The notes under the pieces are model-generated. The model was not told the origin of the DNA, did no database searches, and was given only the letters and a program-made list of their open reading frames with translations. Shown in pieces: positions 36,360-48,540 of a stretch of DNA of 64,000 nucleotides (position 1 is the first letter of the stretch; each line of letters begins with the position of its first letter). The stretch is from contig NC_045146.1 of assembly GCF_008831285.2 (NCBI RefSeq), positions 7,266,972 to 7,330,971 of the forward strand, given 5' to 3'. The translations under genes were made by a program, and so were the position numbers. The stretch comes from Nymphaea colorata (taxonomy: Eukaryota > Streptophyta > Magnoliopsida > Nymphaeales > Nymphaeaceae).

Positions 36360-37300
36360 TTGGTATCTTAGACACAACAAGTATTCTATGTTGAGGATCC
36401 GATAGACAATGACTGACAATGTTGTTTGGAGAAGCTATTGAAGACAATAATAATTATAATATGGATATACACACTTTGTCAAGTGCTGAAGCTGGTAATG
36501 CCTATTATGATACTAATTGGGTTAGTGATGATCGAAGGGAATTATGTTTAACAGTTGGTATGGTTTTGTTGTTTGGAAAGTTACTTGTAAATACATGTCC
36601 AATTTTTATTGATGAATTCCTTCAATGCTCTCTTCATTTTTCTCTCTGTCTTATGTCAAGTTCTCTATCTGAGATTGGGTATATATGTGTTTGTTGTGTT
36701 TCAGATGGCAACCAGACCACAATTTATGCCATCAACATATGAGAATGAGGGGCACAAAAGAAGATGATACTTGCAATAAAGGTTGTTCGTGTATGCATGT
36801 ATTAATTTTGATGTAAGAACTTTCATACACTAAGTGGCTCATTTTTTATGATAACCTAAAATGGATGTTATAGAAACCCCAGCAAGAAACACGTATGGAG
36901 TTACTCGAGTTCTAGCCACTGCACAATTGAAAAAATAGGAAGGGTTCCTTTGCGCAAGTGGATAATGCATGAATACACACGTCTTTATAGATATTGGAGG
37001 TATGGGTGCAAAGTTTCAAACTGCTTGCAGCTCAAGAAGCACGTCACACCCAATTCAGGTTGAAATACAATATTCCAACTAACAATTGAGAATCAAGTAT
37101 GCAATATTTTGCTGAAGGTAAGTCCAAGGTATATATACATCGTATCGCAAACTGTAGTGAATATATGTTGATATTTTATAATGAGATTTGGCATTGCATG
37201 AAATTAGTGAAAAAATTACAAACGCACGTACAAATCAAAATTTCCAACGTACCAACAGTACACAAAGCTTTGCAAGATTTAAGGCCAAATAGGTAAATTG
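36360..37300 (+). pseudogene. CACTA remnant: transposase C-terminus, then second-ORF start
   Basis: The plus strand at about 36,372-36,420 reads AQQVFYVEDPIDND, the conserved tail of CACTA TNP2-type transposases (compare VQQVFYIHEPIESDWKVV at 41,550-41,603 in the second remnant). It is followed by a NWVSDDRRE segment near 36,516-36,542. At 36,870-36,930 TPARNTYGVTRVLATAQLKK resembles the start of the CACTA second ORF. The order, TNP2 tail then second ORF, is that of an En/Spm element. All frames are interrupted. Confidence 0.5.
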
Positions 37301-38615
37301 TTATTTTAAATTTTATGGGTTCATGTGGTTGTCATTTTAATATCTTGTACAACTTTTTTGACATACCTAACGTACACTTTGGAGAGAATGGACTAGAAGC
37401 ATCACAGCTGAGGTCTTCATTGCAACTTGTACTAACAGTAATGCCAATTATTCTAATCCAGAGAATAATCATGTTATGTAGGTGTCAAATTGATATGTTT
37501 ACCTTAGTTTCAGTGCTACATATATATAGTGATTGGTAGCTACCAGACCACTTGAGTGATCATATTAAAAAGTGTTTTAAACAAAATATGAACTTTCTAA
37601 TATGTTTATAAACACTAATTTAATGTAAATCATGATTTAGTTTAAGTTTTTTGTAAAAATGGATCTTTATACTATAAAATTTTGATGTTATAAGATCCGT
37701 TCATTTTTTGTTATTAAAAAATTATTATTCAATTAAGAAAATGACTAACTTAATATATGTTTCTCACCAAACCACTTTTAAAACCATATCCATAAGGTTA
37801 GATTGCAAATAATAATAATAATAATTAATTTTAATAGGTTTTATAAACAACCAATTCTTGTGTATGTTGATGAGTGCACAACCTGGACGGTAGCTTTCTG
37901 GATGTACCAAAAATTTCTGAAATTTTCAACACAAATTGTCCAACTCAGGTTGCATGGTCCACCATTTTCGTAGCTTTCAGCCCTACTCTTCATCAACTAT
38001 TTTCAAAACAACTATGCCATTAATGAAGAATTCTGAAGGGGGATGGATTAACTGCAGTTGGTTGATTATAGCATGGTTCATCGCAGTATGTTTTTGTATG
38101 GAGCAGATTTTGTGTTACATGTTAATAGACTGTATGAGTCAGAGCAAATTTTCCAAATGAACCACTTTCCGGCTGTACCAAAAATTTCTGAAATTTTCAT
38201 CACAAAATTGTCTACCGGTGGTGTTTGATTGCAAGATGAATGCATTCCCTAGTTTAATTTCGGTGTGAAGCTTTGATAAACAACCAAATAAGGTCCTTTT
38301 TATTGGTTATTGCATTTGATGGCATCAAGATTAATCTGCCATAGTGCTTAATTTCAAGCCAAATGCAAAAAGCTTTTTGAAGCCAAGCTTGATGGTGTGC
38401 ACATTACATATTATGTTTTTCTAAATGTTGCTCTCTGTTATAGTGTTATTATACTATCTTTACATTGCTAAAACATGCCATTGTTAAAAAATCTTGACTA
38501 CAATAAGAAGTAACAAGAATATATTTCTTTTTGGATCTTATGTAATGGTCTCTCCTTCTAGCCGTGTATTTTCTTTCCCCTAGTCCTGTTTAAACATGCT
38601 TACATGCAAATTTAT

Positions 38616-38650
<35 letters not shown>

Positions 38651-39690
38651 TCATGATAGCCATGAAGCAGTTTTCATTTATGAAAAAATCTGTACAAGTT
38701 TCTTAATGCCGAATCAACTACATGTGAAATTCTGAATTCAGAGGAAAGAAAATTGGTTGTTCACTCCCTAGAGAAGCAACTACAGAACACAAGCTACTTC
38801 CAAAAAATCTTAGATAACAAACAATAGAAATAGTAGTTAAGTGAAATTAGAGAAACTAAATACAACAGATATGATTCATCAGGCTTGGGAAGAAGGCAAT
38901 TTGCACAGTATCTAAGGCTAGTTGAAATAGAAAAGATCAGAAAAAGGAATAAACAAAATCAGTAAGGGAATCAAAATGGTCTTGTGTTGTCCCATAGTCA
39001 CTAATGAGCAGATCCTTCCAGCAATGGGGAGACTGCAAATAGATGGTTTTCCATGCTCAAACTGGACATGCCAGGTTTGAAGTAAGTGTATTCACATGTA
39101 TTTTGATTTTCAGTAATTAACAATAATTCAAAAATATAAAAAGATGATGACTATGTTGTCAATGTTTTTGGAAATGTGATTATAATTAATAATAACTGAG
39201 TAAGTGAAAGTTATAACAACGAACCTCCCATGTTCTTTTCACATAAGATTGTCAAAATACCCTAGTTTCCTAAAATTTCAAATTACTAGTCAATTGTACA
39301 AAAAAGAACATCAATGTTCAACATGTTTATTGCAACTTCTTTATTTAAGTGAAACATATACCAATTTAAGTGATACAAAAGGACAATGAACTTTGTTTTG
39401 AAGAAGATTTAGAAAAACATGTTTTTCTATCACTAAGTTATTCGTAATTATTTGTGTCATTTGACTTTTTGACTTCTAAAACATTTGTGCTTAGGTAACA
39501 ACAAGCAACATTGAGTTTAAGGTGGTTATATTCTTTTTAACTTTGACAATGCAACATTTGAATAATCGTAGTCATAGAAGGATGTGCTTGAGACTAAGTT
39601 ATATATATTCTTCTGAATGTTATCCACTAAGTAAAATTTTTTAAATTATTATTTTAGAAAGCAATATAATCACCATACAATTTTGCCATT
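37301..39690. other. Unassigned AT-rich sequence with one short repeat pair
   Basis: GTACCAAAAATTTCTGAAAT and its continuation TTTCA(A/T)CACAAA occur at about 37,905 and again at about 38,175. A (GT)n tract lies at 38,617-38,649. No gene or terminus recognised. Confidence 0.4.
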
Positions 39691-42143
39691 ATGGATGATA
39701 GAAGTTGGGTCCACCAAAATAGGTAACTTTTTTATCTAACAAATTCATTTTTCTATTATGTTATATGGTGGTGAGCTTAATTAATTGATTTGTATGAATG
39801 TTTTCATTTAATAGGGCTAGCCCTAAGTACTTGAGAGGGATTGAAAATTTTCTTAACTTTGCCATTGCAAATAATGCTATTATTGATGACAAACTTACAT
39901 GTCCATGTGTAAAGTGCAAGAACTTTTTATTTCACTCAGTAGAAGATGCATTTAACCATATGCTATGCTTTGGGTTTACTCTAAATTATGTGTGTTGGAA
40001 TTATCATGGTGAAGTATGCTGCCTCCATCAAGAGAATGAGATTAGTGAAGATGACATGGATGACATGGAAGGACTGATATCAGATGCACTAGGAATGTAT
40101 GCAGATTCTAATATATATTTGGCAAACATATCACGTTGTGTACAGGTTAAAGAACGTAAGATCTTAGGATTAAAAAGTCATGACTATCACGTCTTAATAC
40201 ACCAGTTTCTTCCATTAGCTTTAAGAAAAACTTTACCCAAAAGGTAACTGCAATGTTAATTGAGATTTGTGTTCTTTTTAAAAGATTTATGCATAAAGGT
40301 TGTAAAGGAAGATGAGCTCAATCAGTTGGAAGGATGCATTACACTTGTAATATGTCATTTGAAAAGAATTTTTCCCTTCATTTTTTGATATAATTGTTGA
40401 TCTTGTTATTTAGCATGTGAACTTAAGTTAGGTGGACCAGTACAATACTAGTAGATATACCCTATTGAAAGGTATTTTATAAACATCTTACATATGTAAT
40501 GTTTCTATATAGTGATTTGAATAATTGATCAAGTATTTCATCCATGTACTTGTTGAAGCTGAAGGCATATATATGCAATAAAAGTCAACCATGAGGTTCT
40601 ATTACTAAAGGACATTTAGCTGAAGAATGTATAACATTTTGTTTAGATATTTATATGGCACTGTGAAACTTTTCAATAGACCTATGAGAAATTTTGATGA
40701 GGTTGACATGACATTATTAGTTAACTCTAATGTCTCACAAAAGGATCATGCTTTAGGCAAGCAAGAACTATGCACCTTCGACAATTTAAGTCTTCAACAA
40801 GCACATACTTATTTGCTATTTAACCACCCTACTGCGGCACCATACCTTTAGTAAGTTATTTGCTGTTATGTTTACAAATTGTTATTAATTTAACCTATTA
40901 CATTAATTTTACTTTATTAATTATTGTTGTACAAAGCATTTGGAACTAGTTAAGAGACAAATTTTTAGAAGAGTTTGTAACATTGAGTGGTACCATAAAG
41001 TTAAGTTTCCTAATTGGTTTGAAGATCATGTGAGATAAGTTGTTTGCAATTGTTTTTACTACTATTGATGTCATTTTTTCTAATAGTGAATTAATATATA
41101 TTTGATATCATCCGGATTCATCAATTGTATAAGGAAGGAAACAAAGAGTTTCCTAATGAATTTATATGGTTTTCTCAATAGCCCCAAAGAGTAGCAAGAA
41201 GCTGTGAAGGATTTTTGATAAATGGATTTAGGTTTCACACAAAAGATGGGGAAGTCAAGTGCAAGTCTCAAACTAGTAGTGTGGTTGTTACAACAAAAAC
41301 TTCATGTTTTTCATGTGCTAGAGATATAAATCCAACTATTATTGACATCACATATCATGGGGTTGTCACTGATATCATTTAAATAGAATAACGTGTGGAC
41401 TTTAGATTTTTTTTAATTAAATTGTGAATAATTTGCTGTTCTCAATGGAAATGATGAAGGGTTAAAAAAGGATGAATTTGGCTTCACTCTAATAAACTCC
41501 ACATCTACATGCATGTAAGATGAGCCATTTGTTCTTCTTTTATAAGTACAACAAGTATTTTATATTCATGAGCCTATCGAATCAGATTGGAAGGTTGTTA
41601 TAACAACAAAACCATGATATTTATCTGAGATGCACATGAAAGAAAGTATTGCAAATGGAGACAACATTAAAGACAACAACAACAATTTTTGGGAAAGTGA
41701 GTCATATAATGTCCACATGGATGATGATGATGATATCATAGATTGGGTGAGGTTGGACATTGCTCTGCAAAAAGTTAACACTCTACCTAGTAAAACATTT
41801 ACTAGAGAATATGATAATTTTTAAGTTGGAATGTTTTCTTTCATACACTTTTGACTTGAGTTTTATTTTCTTTCATCCAATGTTTATAATTGTATGGACT
41901 TTTTTCATTAAATAATAGATATCTCCTAGTCAAGTGGGTGCTCATGCAACTACCAAGGACTCTTCACCAACATCACTAGCACACAAGTCATTGATATATG
42001 TTTTGTGATTTTTTCTCTTGTACCATATTTTGTCTTAGTTGTTATAGTCCATTCATTTAATTAGTTATTTTTTATTTTCATTTTTTATATAATGCAACAC
42101 CTCCAACAAAAAGGACATGAGAACACAATTATTTTTTAGTTAT
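39691..42143 (+). pseudogene. CACTA (En/Spm) TNP2-type transposase, catalytic core deleted
   Basis: The start MDDRSWVHQN (39,691) is spliced in phase (GTAAC donor at 39,723, TTTAATAG acceptor at 39,814) to RASPKYLRGIENFLNFA and CPCVKCKN, the transposase-associated N-terminal domain (Pfam PF13963, with its C-x-C-x2-C cluster); this part is open to 40,247. The C-terminal region follows: LGKQELCTFDNLSLQQAHTY at about 40,757-40,816, KFPNWFEDHV near 41,005-41,034, CEGFLINGFRFHTK near 41,200-41,241, then VQQVFYIHEPIESDWKVV. The large DDE transposase domain that should lie between (PF02992) is absent from 40,250-40,620. The element is cut on its right by the LTR at 42,144. Confidence 0.75.
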
Positions 42144-43063
42144 TGTTTGTATCCCCAAAATTTACTTTGATTTTTAGATTGCTTTCAGAAAGATAAAATT
42201 TTATTTTTGAAATGAAAGAGAAAGAGACTCACCCGTCGGTACGAAGATTGACCATTCCTGATGCCTTTACCGAGGGGTAACTAATTCAAGGGCTATGCTT
42301 ATTCTTAATACATTACGTTTTTACTTAAACATCTTTTTCATTCTAAATGCAGTGTGGTATTTGAATAAAATGTTGACGATTTGATGTTTCAAATTTTTGA
42401 GAAAGTTTTGAAGAATCATTTGAGAGTATAAACTATTTTGATTTGGAAGATTTTGTATTGGAAAATCTTTACAAATATCATTTGGAAACCATTAGAAGAT
42501 AATATGGGTATTTTGAAGATCACTTCGTGAAGTTGATTTAGTGTTCTCTTAAGAATTTAAGTAGTTTTAAGATTTTGCTCTAATTTGATTATTACCTAGC
42601 TAAATTTTCATCACATCTTGCTTAAGTTCTTTTAGTGAGGTGACTATGATCATTTGTGAATTCCATAAGTGAATGAGAATGCATGAATGCATTGACTCTA
42701 TATGATTGAAAGCAAATTATTCATTCCTATCATATCATTCATTTAATGGTATCACATATAACTAGATTTATTTGCACACTTTTCTTAGATATTCTCATGA
42801 AGAGGAAAAAAATTTTGAAAGTGGAATGGGATTGTAGACCATCAAGCATGATTCTAATATAGAGTTATTACTTGAGTTTCGGTATGGGTGAAGTCGACAA
42901 ATGAAAATTTCAAATATGAGATCTTGGGAAAGGAATATTCAAAAAAATGGAAGAAAAAAAGGAAAGATTTTAATTCAAAAGGAATGGGGAGAGGGAAGAA
43001 GATTTTAGAGAGAGAATGAGTTTTTAGAGAGAGATAGAGAAATATATATACAAATATGTATTG

Positions 43064-43095
<32 letters not shown>

Positions 43096-45187
43096 ATATT
43101 TATGAAAGTTTGTAAAAGATGATATTAACTCAAAAAGAGAGATAAAAGATTCTAGAGAGAGAAAAGTAGAATACACATATTTACTTATATATATATGTAT
43201 GTGAAAATCTATAAAGAAATACATTAAATCATAGAGAGATGAAGATAAAGAGAGAGATTCATATGGATATATACGTATATAACATGTATATATGCATATA
43301 GGTTATTACGCATATAGGTTATCAAAATGTAACTTAAAGCATATCCGACTTCGATTTTTCTTATAGGCTGGAGAGGAACTTGGTTTCATGAAAGAGCCTA
43401 AGCTATGTCTCCAATGCTTCATTGAAAAGGGTTTTTATTTTTGAAATTCTTTTGAAAACATGATTTCAAATCATTTTTTACACACGAGCATAAAACAATA
43501 ATCATTTCATCAGTACAAGGAAATGTGTTTCTCCTACCATTTGGTATGGAAGAAAATCAAGCACACATAAAATGAAGAACAACGTAAGAAAACTCTCATT
43601 TGATCCATAATCGAGTGATTAAGAAAAAAATTAAACGTAAGAATATCATGAAGATGCATTTTAACATGTACACATTCATGAAGAGTTTTCTCAGGATGAG
43701 TAAATCAAACAAATCAACATCATAATAAAGAAATCTCAATTCAAACACTCATTTCACCGTTCATTCGTATATAAATGAGAAAAATCAATCAATTATGCAT
43801 GAACATCTCAAAACAAAGCAACCTTCAAGAGAAGACAGAAACATATTTCGATCTTAAAATAAAACATTGTTTCACCTTCTCACACTCCCGGTGCACTCAT
43901 GAATAGCTCTTGGCTCAAAGGAGGAGAATTGAAAGCTATCTCATAAGGCCATGGAGAGATGAAGAAGGGAGAAATAAAGAAAGAAATTGGATTAGAATAT
44001 TGATTACATATCTCTAATAAGAATTAGAAAATGAATCTCCTACTTCGGATGATACTAAAACTTCCTCAAATAGGGTTCCAAGGTGATGAAGATATCACTC
44101 CAAGAAGCCTCCTTGTGCTCCCATGGAAAGTGGAAGTTAGAGAAGCTTGCTCCCAAGGTTGAAGAAGAGTCAAAGAGAGAAATGGGAAGAGAACTAGGGG
44201 AAAAACTCTTAAGTCTTTAAATAAGAAAACACTGGAGATTTTCGAAGGGTAAGCTCTTGCCCAAGAGACAAGATTGTGGGGGTATTTATAGGGAGTTTTG
44301 AAGCAAAAACTCAAAACTTATTTTTTTTGAATTTAACGTCATTTGGTACAGGCATCGAGCAGCGTATGAAATGCCCCCATTATTGGTTCATTTTGGACCA
44401 ATAAGGGGTGGCTTTTGTGTCCCTAGCTTCCAAGGGGTCCCACACGTTAAAAAAAGGTAAAAATAATTTTTTTTAAATACATATTTTAAAGGGCAAAATA
44501 GTCTTTTGTTATAAATGGAGCCGACTTCATTTTCAGTGATTCCAAGCTCATTTTATATTTGGATCGTGTTTGCTTAGTCGCAAATGCGTTCTAATCGAAG
44601 TTTGTAGCTCAGATCAAGGATTGTATGAGTAATTTACATTTAGAGTATATTTTTGGCATAAAATTGAGACGCAAAACAAAGGAAGGTTTTGCATGTATGC
44701 AAGACGCTCCATGGTATCAAAATTTATTATTTTGGCCTCAACTTTGGATTTTGAGTTGAAATTATTGATTTGGATCCAAACTTTGGTTTTGGATCTAATT
44801 TGGATCCGAAAGTGACTTTATGGGTCCTTTTTCTTAGTTTGGATTTAATTTTACTGGTGGGGTTCAGTCACGGGTCTTGGCTTGGTATTTCAGATCAACG
44901 TATGTATTTTAGACCTTAGACTTAGATTTAGATCCAAATCTTGGTCTAAAGTTAGATTTTAGATTCAAATTTTGCATTTGAACTCAGATATGGGCCTAAG
45001 GATCCGTTTTTGGATCGAGTGGTCCTGAATTGGACTTGGGTATGGATATAGAAGTTTGTTTTGAGCTGAGCTTGGGCTTGAGGTCCAAAATTAGATCCAA
45101 ATCATTGTAAAAATGGCCGAAATAACTAAGAATCTTTCTTGAGTAAAATGGAATATAGTCCTTCGAAAAAATTTTGGGATGACAACA
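42144..45187 (-). mobile_element. 3' LTR (copy B) of the minus-strand gypsy element
   Basis: On the minus strand it starts TGTTGTCATCCC (from 45,187) and ends GGGGATACAAACA (42,144). A TATAAATA box lies at 44,290-44,283. Directly upstream in that orientation is a purine tract, AAAGAGGGGCATC (45,200-45,188), and then the pol genes, which identifies it as the 3' LTR. It is homologous to copies A and C. It lies within the decayed CACTA copy, indicating the LTR element came later. Length is 3,044 bp. Confidence 0.85.
44283..44290 (-). promoter_or_regulatory. LTR TATA box (copy B)
   Basis: TATAAATA on the minus strand, in the same context (GGGGGTATTTATA on the plus strand) as in copy A. Confidence 0.55.
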
Positions 45188-45200
45188 GATGCCCCTCTTT
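45188..45200 (-). promoter_or_regulatory. Polypurine tract of the minus-strand gypsy element
   Basis: AAAGAGGGGCATC on the minus strand lies immediately before the LTR start TGTTGTC. This position and composition fit the primer for plus-strand DNA synthesis. Confidence 0.65.
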
Positions 45201-45283
45201 GTTACTAAGCCGGCACATACCGCACTTAGTGGCAAAGATAAGCATCCCAGATTTTTTGAAAAAAACATGTTTGCAGTGACATT

Positions 45284-45500
45284 TCAGGTTTAACCCCTTA
45301 TCTGAATGAGTTATTCGAGCTTATTGCAGGTTTAACCCTTTACCTACACGGGTTTGGCAAGATTGAGTTCAAGTTTGACCCTTTACCTGCATGGGTTGCT
45401 CTTGAGTTGTGTTGCAGGCTTAACCCCTTACGTGCATGGGCTGCTCTTGAGTTGCATTGCAGGCTTAACCCCTTACGTGCATGGGTTTGCACTCGAGTTT
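45284..45500. repeat. Tandem repeats in the 3' untranslated region of the gypsy element
   Basis: Four to five units of about 53 bp, each holding a variant of CCCCTTACGTGCATGGG and a GCTCTTGAGTTG-like segment. Located between pol and the 3' LTR. Short tandem arrays at this place are known for Tat/Ogre-type gypsy elements and can seed satellite DNA. Confidence 0.85.
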
Positions 45501-45844
45501 AAGTGATAATAATAAAAAGAATGCCCCAATGTAATCATTACTTTTTATAACTGAGGAAAATCCAAATGGATAATACATTAAATGTGGAGAACATAAGTAT
45601 TTATCATTGATTAAAAGGTGAATACAAGAGGACTAAGTATAGAATTTCTTGAGGTGAAGTGCCTTAATAGGATCCGTAAGTTCCACCCCATTAGCATCGA
45701 TCGACTAGTATGAGTTATAGGGCAAGGCTTCCTTAACAACGTATGGGCCTTCCCAGTTTGGTGCTCACTTACCATGTGGTTATCCTCTAAGGTATACCAC
45801 AGATCGTAGGATCAAGTCATTCATTTTGAAATGTCTCTAAATAA

Positions 45845-46720
45845 TTAACTTGGCAAATTGTCTAGCCACCTTTGGTGATAGGCTTTAGCGTGCTCAGTCA
45901 CTTTTAGCCTCTTTTCATCCAACAAATCAAGTTGCACTAGTCTCTCCTGCTGATATTGATTTAGAAGAAGTTCTATAAGAGAAGCAAACTTCAAAGCGAG
46001 TTTTAATGCATGCAATGGTAGAACCACTTCCATTCCATAGACTTGCTCCACTAAGGTAGCATTTGTTAGATTTCTCATAGTGATGCGATATGCCACAGGG
46101 CATTGTGCATCTTTTCATTCCAGTCTCTTCTAGTTTCCACTGTCCGCTCTAAGTTGCAGATCGAGATCTTATTGGTAGCTTCTACTTGCTCGTTACCTGG
46201 GGGTAATGAGGAGCTGAACAATGATGCATGATACAATATTTAATGCATAATCGCCTCATCTTTTCATTTCTAAAATGAGTCCTATTATCAGAGACTATAT
46301 CATGTGGGACTCTAAATCTACAATGAAGATTTATGTGAATGAATGATACTATGTCCTTCTACTGTTTTGAGCATGACAATTTCTACCCATTTAGTAAAAT
46401 AGTTTGTTGCAGCAAGAAAATGCTTATGGCCATTAGAAACTGCAGATATGTTGGTCCAACTACATCAAATATCGATATTGAAAATGGCCAAGGAGATGTT
46501 ACATAATATAAGTGAGAGGTGTTGCATGGATTATCAGAGCATATAACTAACATTCTTTACATCTTTTGACAAATTGGTAACAATCTTTTTGCATAGTAGG
46601 CCAATAATATTCTGCTTGAACTATTTTCTTGGTAAGGGTTTGTAACCGACATGGCCCCCACAGTCTACTCGATGTGACTCTTTGATGACTTCTTTTGCCT
46701 CATTCTCATCAAAGCACCGA
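45845..46720 (-). pseudogene. Gypsy integrase (minus-strand element)
   Basis: On the minus strand, read right to left: a zinc-binding/gag-pre-integrase-like part (GGHVGYKPLPRK...FKQNIIGLLCKKI, about 46,660-46,570); the catalytic core with NYFTKWVEIV near 46,420-46,390 (first Asp position altered to Asn) and EQVEATNKISICNLERTVET near 46,185-46,130 (the Glu of the DDE triad); and the C-terminal part MRNLTNATLVEQVYGMEVVL, open from 46,096 to 45,848. Stops and frameshifts interrupt it. No chromodomain is visible, in keeping with the Tat branch. Confidence 0.75.
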
Positions 46721-47049
46721 GAGTATCTGATACTATATCCTATATAGCACTCATGCAAGAATAAAGTACCTTGCTGACATTCGTTGAATTGTTTTTTGTT
46801 CCTTGTCAGGCATTCTAGTCAAGAATTCTCTACTCTTAATGTAACTTTTGATATCATGATCCCAATGTGTATTTTCCTCTTGGATATGATGAACATGTTT
46901 CATTGTTTCAAAAGCGGGATGCTCTAATTTTCTAATTTCAAAAGAACGGATTGCTTCATTGGTTCAAAATTAGGTAGTGGATCCAAAGCTCATGAGGCCA
47001 TTTGCAATAGGATTGTTCTCTCTTTTTATGTGAGTCAACTATACTTCTT

Positions 47050-47480
47050 CAAACTAGCAGATCAAGGAGCTGACGATCTCTTGATGTGACACCAACTTTT
47101 CATCTTTGACTTGCCATTTTTCATTCACTTGATTGATGATAAGTTGGGAGTCACCAAAGGCATACACCTTTTGTAACTTGAAAACTCAGTAAAAAACAAA
47201 GTCCTTGTATGAGGGCTTCATATTCAGCCATGTTATGGGTACATGAAAAGATGAGTTTCAAAGAATATAAGATTATTTCATCTTCCGAAGTGATAAGTAA
47301 AATGTCTATACCTACTCCCATCACATTTCTAGATCATTCAAAAAACATCTTCCATAATAGGACCATTTCCAACCTTAAAACATGTTCATCAATAAACTCA
47401 TCACCTGTTCTGATTTCTTTGTACTAGGAAAAATCTACTAACTGATCTGCAATTGTTTGTCCTTTGATTGACTTCTGGGA
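47050..47480 (-). pseudogene. Gypsy RNase H domain (second, Tat-type)
   Basis: The minus strand gives SRNVMGVGIDILLITSEDEI then FSCTHNMAEYEALIQGL (about 47,345-47,205), the DG.s...G.G.vl..p.g and NnxAEYEAL motifs of an RNase H, with the usual NNEAEYEA seen as HNMAEYEA. Placed between RT and integrase. A strong AEYEA-type RNase H in this position is usual for Tat/Ogre elements. Reading frame broken. Confidence 0.7.
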
Positions 47481-47699
47481 CACATACTCAAGATCATATT
47501 TTATAAACAAAACTTGTCACTGGTGATGCACCCATTAAGGAATGGTCGTTCTATGATATACTTAAGAAGATTTAGCTTCGATAATATCTTGACCTCACAA
47601 GCTAATAAATAATAGCCCAACTTTTGACTCATCCAAACCAATATAGACAAGTTTTTTTTCATGAGAGAGTACTTCTTTTCATATATAAAAGTTTTGCTG

Positions 47700-48540
47700 C
47701 CATAATATATTACATACTTTATGCGGCTTTATTTCTTGTATTGTGCCAAAAAGCCACCACATGCTGACTTATTTATTGTGATCTAAACTAGCAATAGCCT
47801 ACCCAACACCGGGGGCTTTAGGCACTCTAATGACTTTTGGCACTCAAGACTCCATTCAAATTTGATGCATTTCCTTAGTAGCTGGTTAAATGGTTTGCAT
47901 CTCATGGCTAGTTGAAGATGAATCGTCAGATAAACTAGATTCGTCCTTACAAACTTCGTAGTTCCTTAATATTGGTAGGTGGTAGCATATCAATGATCAC
48001 TTTAACTTTGGTAAGATCCAACTCTATTCCCCTCTTACTAACCATGAAACCCAAAAGTTTACCAAATTCAACTCCAAACACACCTTTTTGGGGATTCAAA
48101 TGAAGCTCATCCTACAAGATGTGATTCTCTCTTACCTTAGATTTAATGAAGACGTCATCGATATATGCATCCATGATTTTGTGCATTTGGTCATAGAAGA
48201 TTGCAGCCATGGCTCTTTGATAAGTTGCTCTGGCATTCTTTAATCTAAACGACATTACCATGTAACAAAAAGTGCCCCAAGACGTAGTAAAATCGGTTTT
48301 GGGCTGATCTTTGACTATCAATTTAATTTGGTTGCATCTCAAATATCTATCTATGAAAGAGCACATGACATGACTTGCAGTACTGCCTACCAATAAATCA
48401 ATGTTTGGAAGAGGGTCATAGTCTTTTGGTGTGGCTTTATTCAGGTCTTAAAAGTCAATGCACAACCTGAGTTTGCAATTTTTCTTGAGGACAACCACAA
48501 TATTAGCCAATCATCGGGATAATCGATGGCGTGAATAAAA
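47700..48540 (-). pseudogene. Gypsy reverse transcriptase (minus-strand element)
   Basis: The minus strand reads LRLCIDF.DLNKATPKDYDP (about 48,475-48,415), then an open segment 48,393-48,112 with CNQIKL, WGTFCYMVMSFRLKNARATY and the active site AYIDD (YIDD at 48,165-48,154, for the usual YVDD). Further left FGKLLGFMVSKRGIEL-like sequence continues. A stop replaces one residue of the DFRDLN motif, so it is inactive, but domain order and motifs are clear. Confidence 0.85.
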
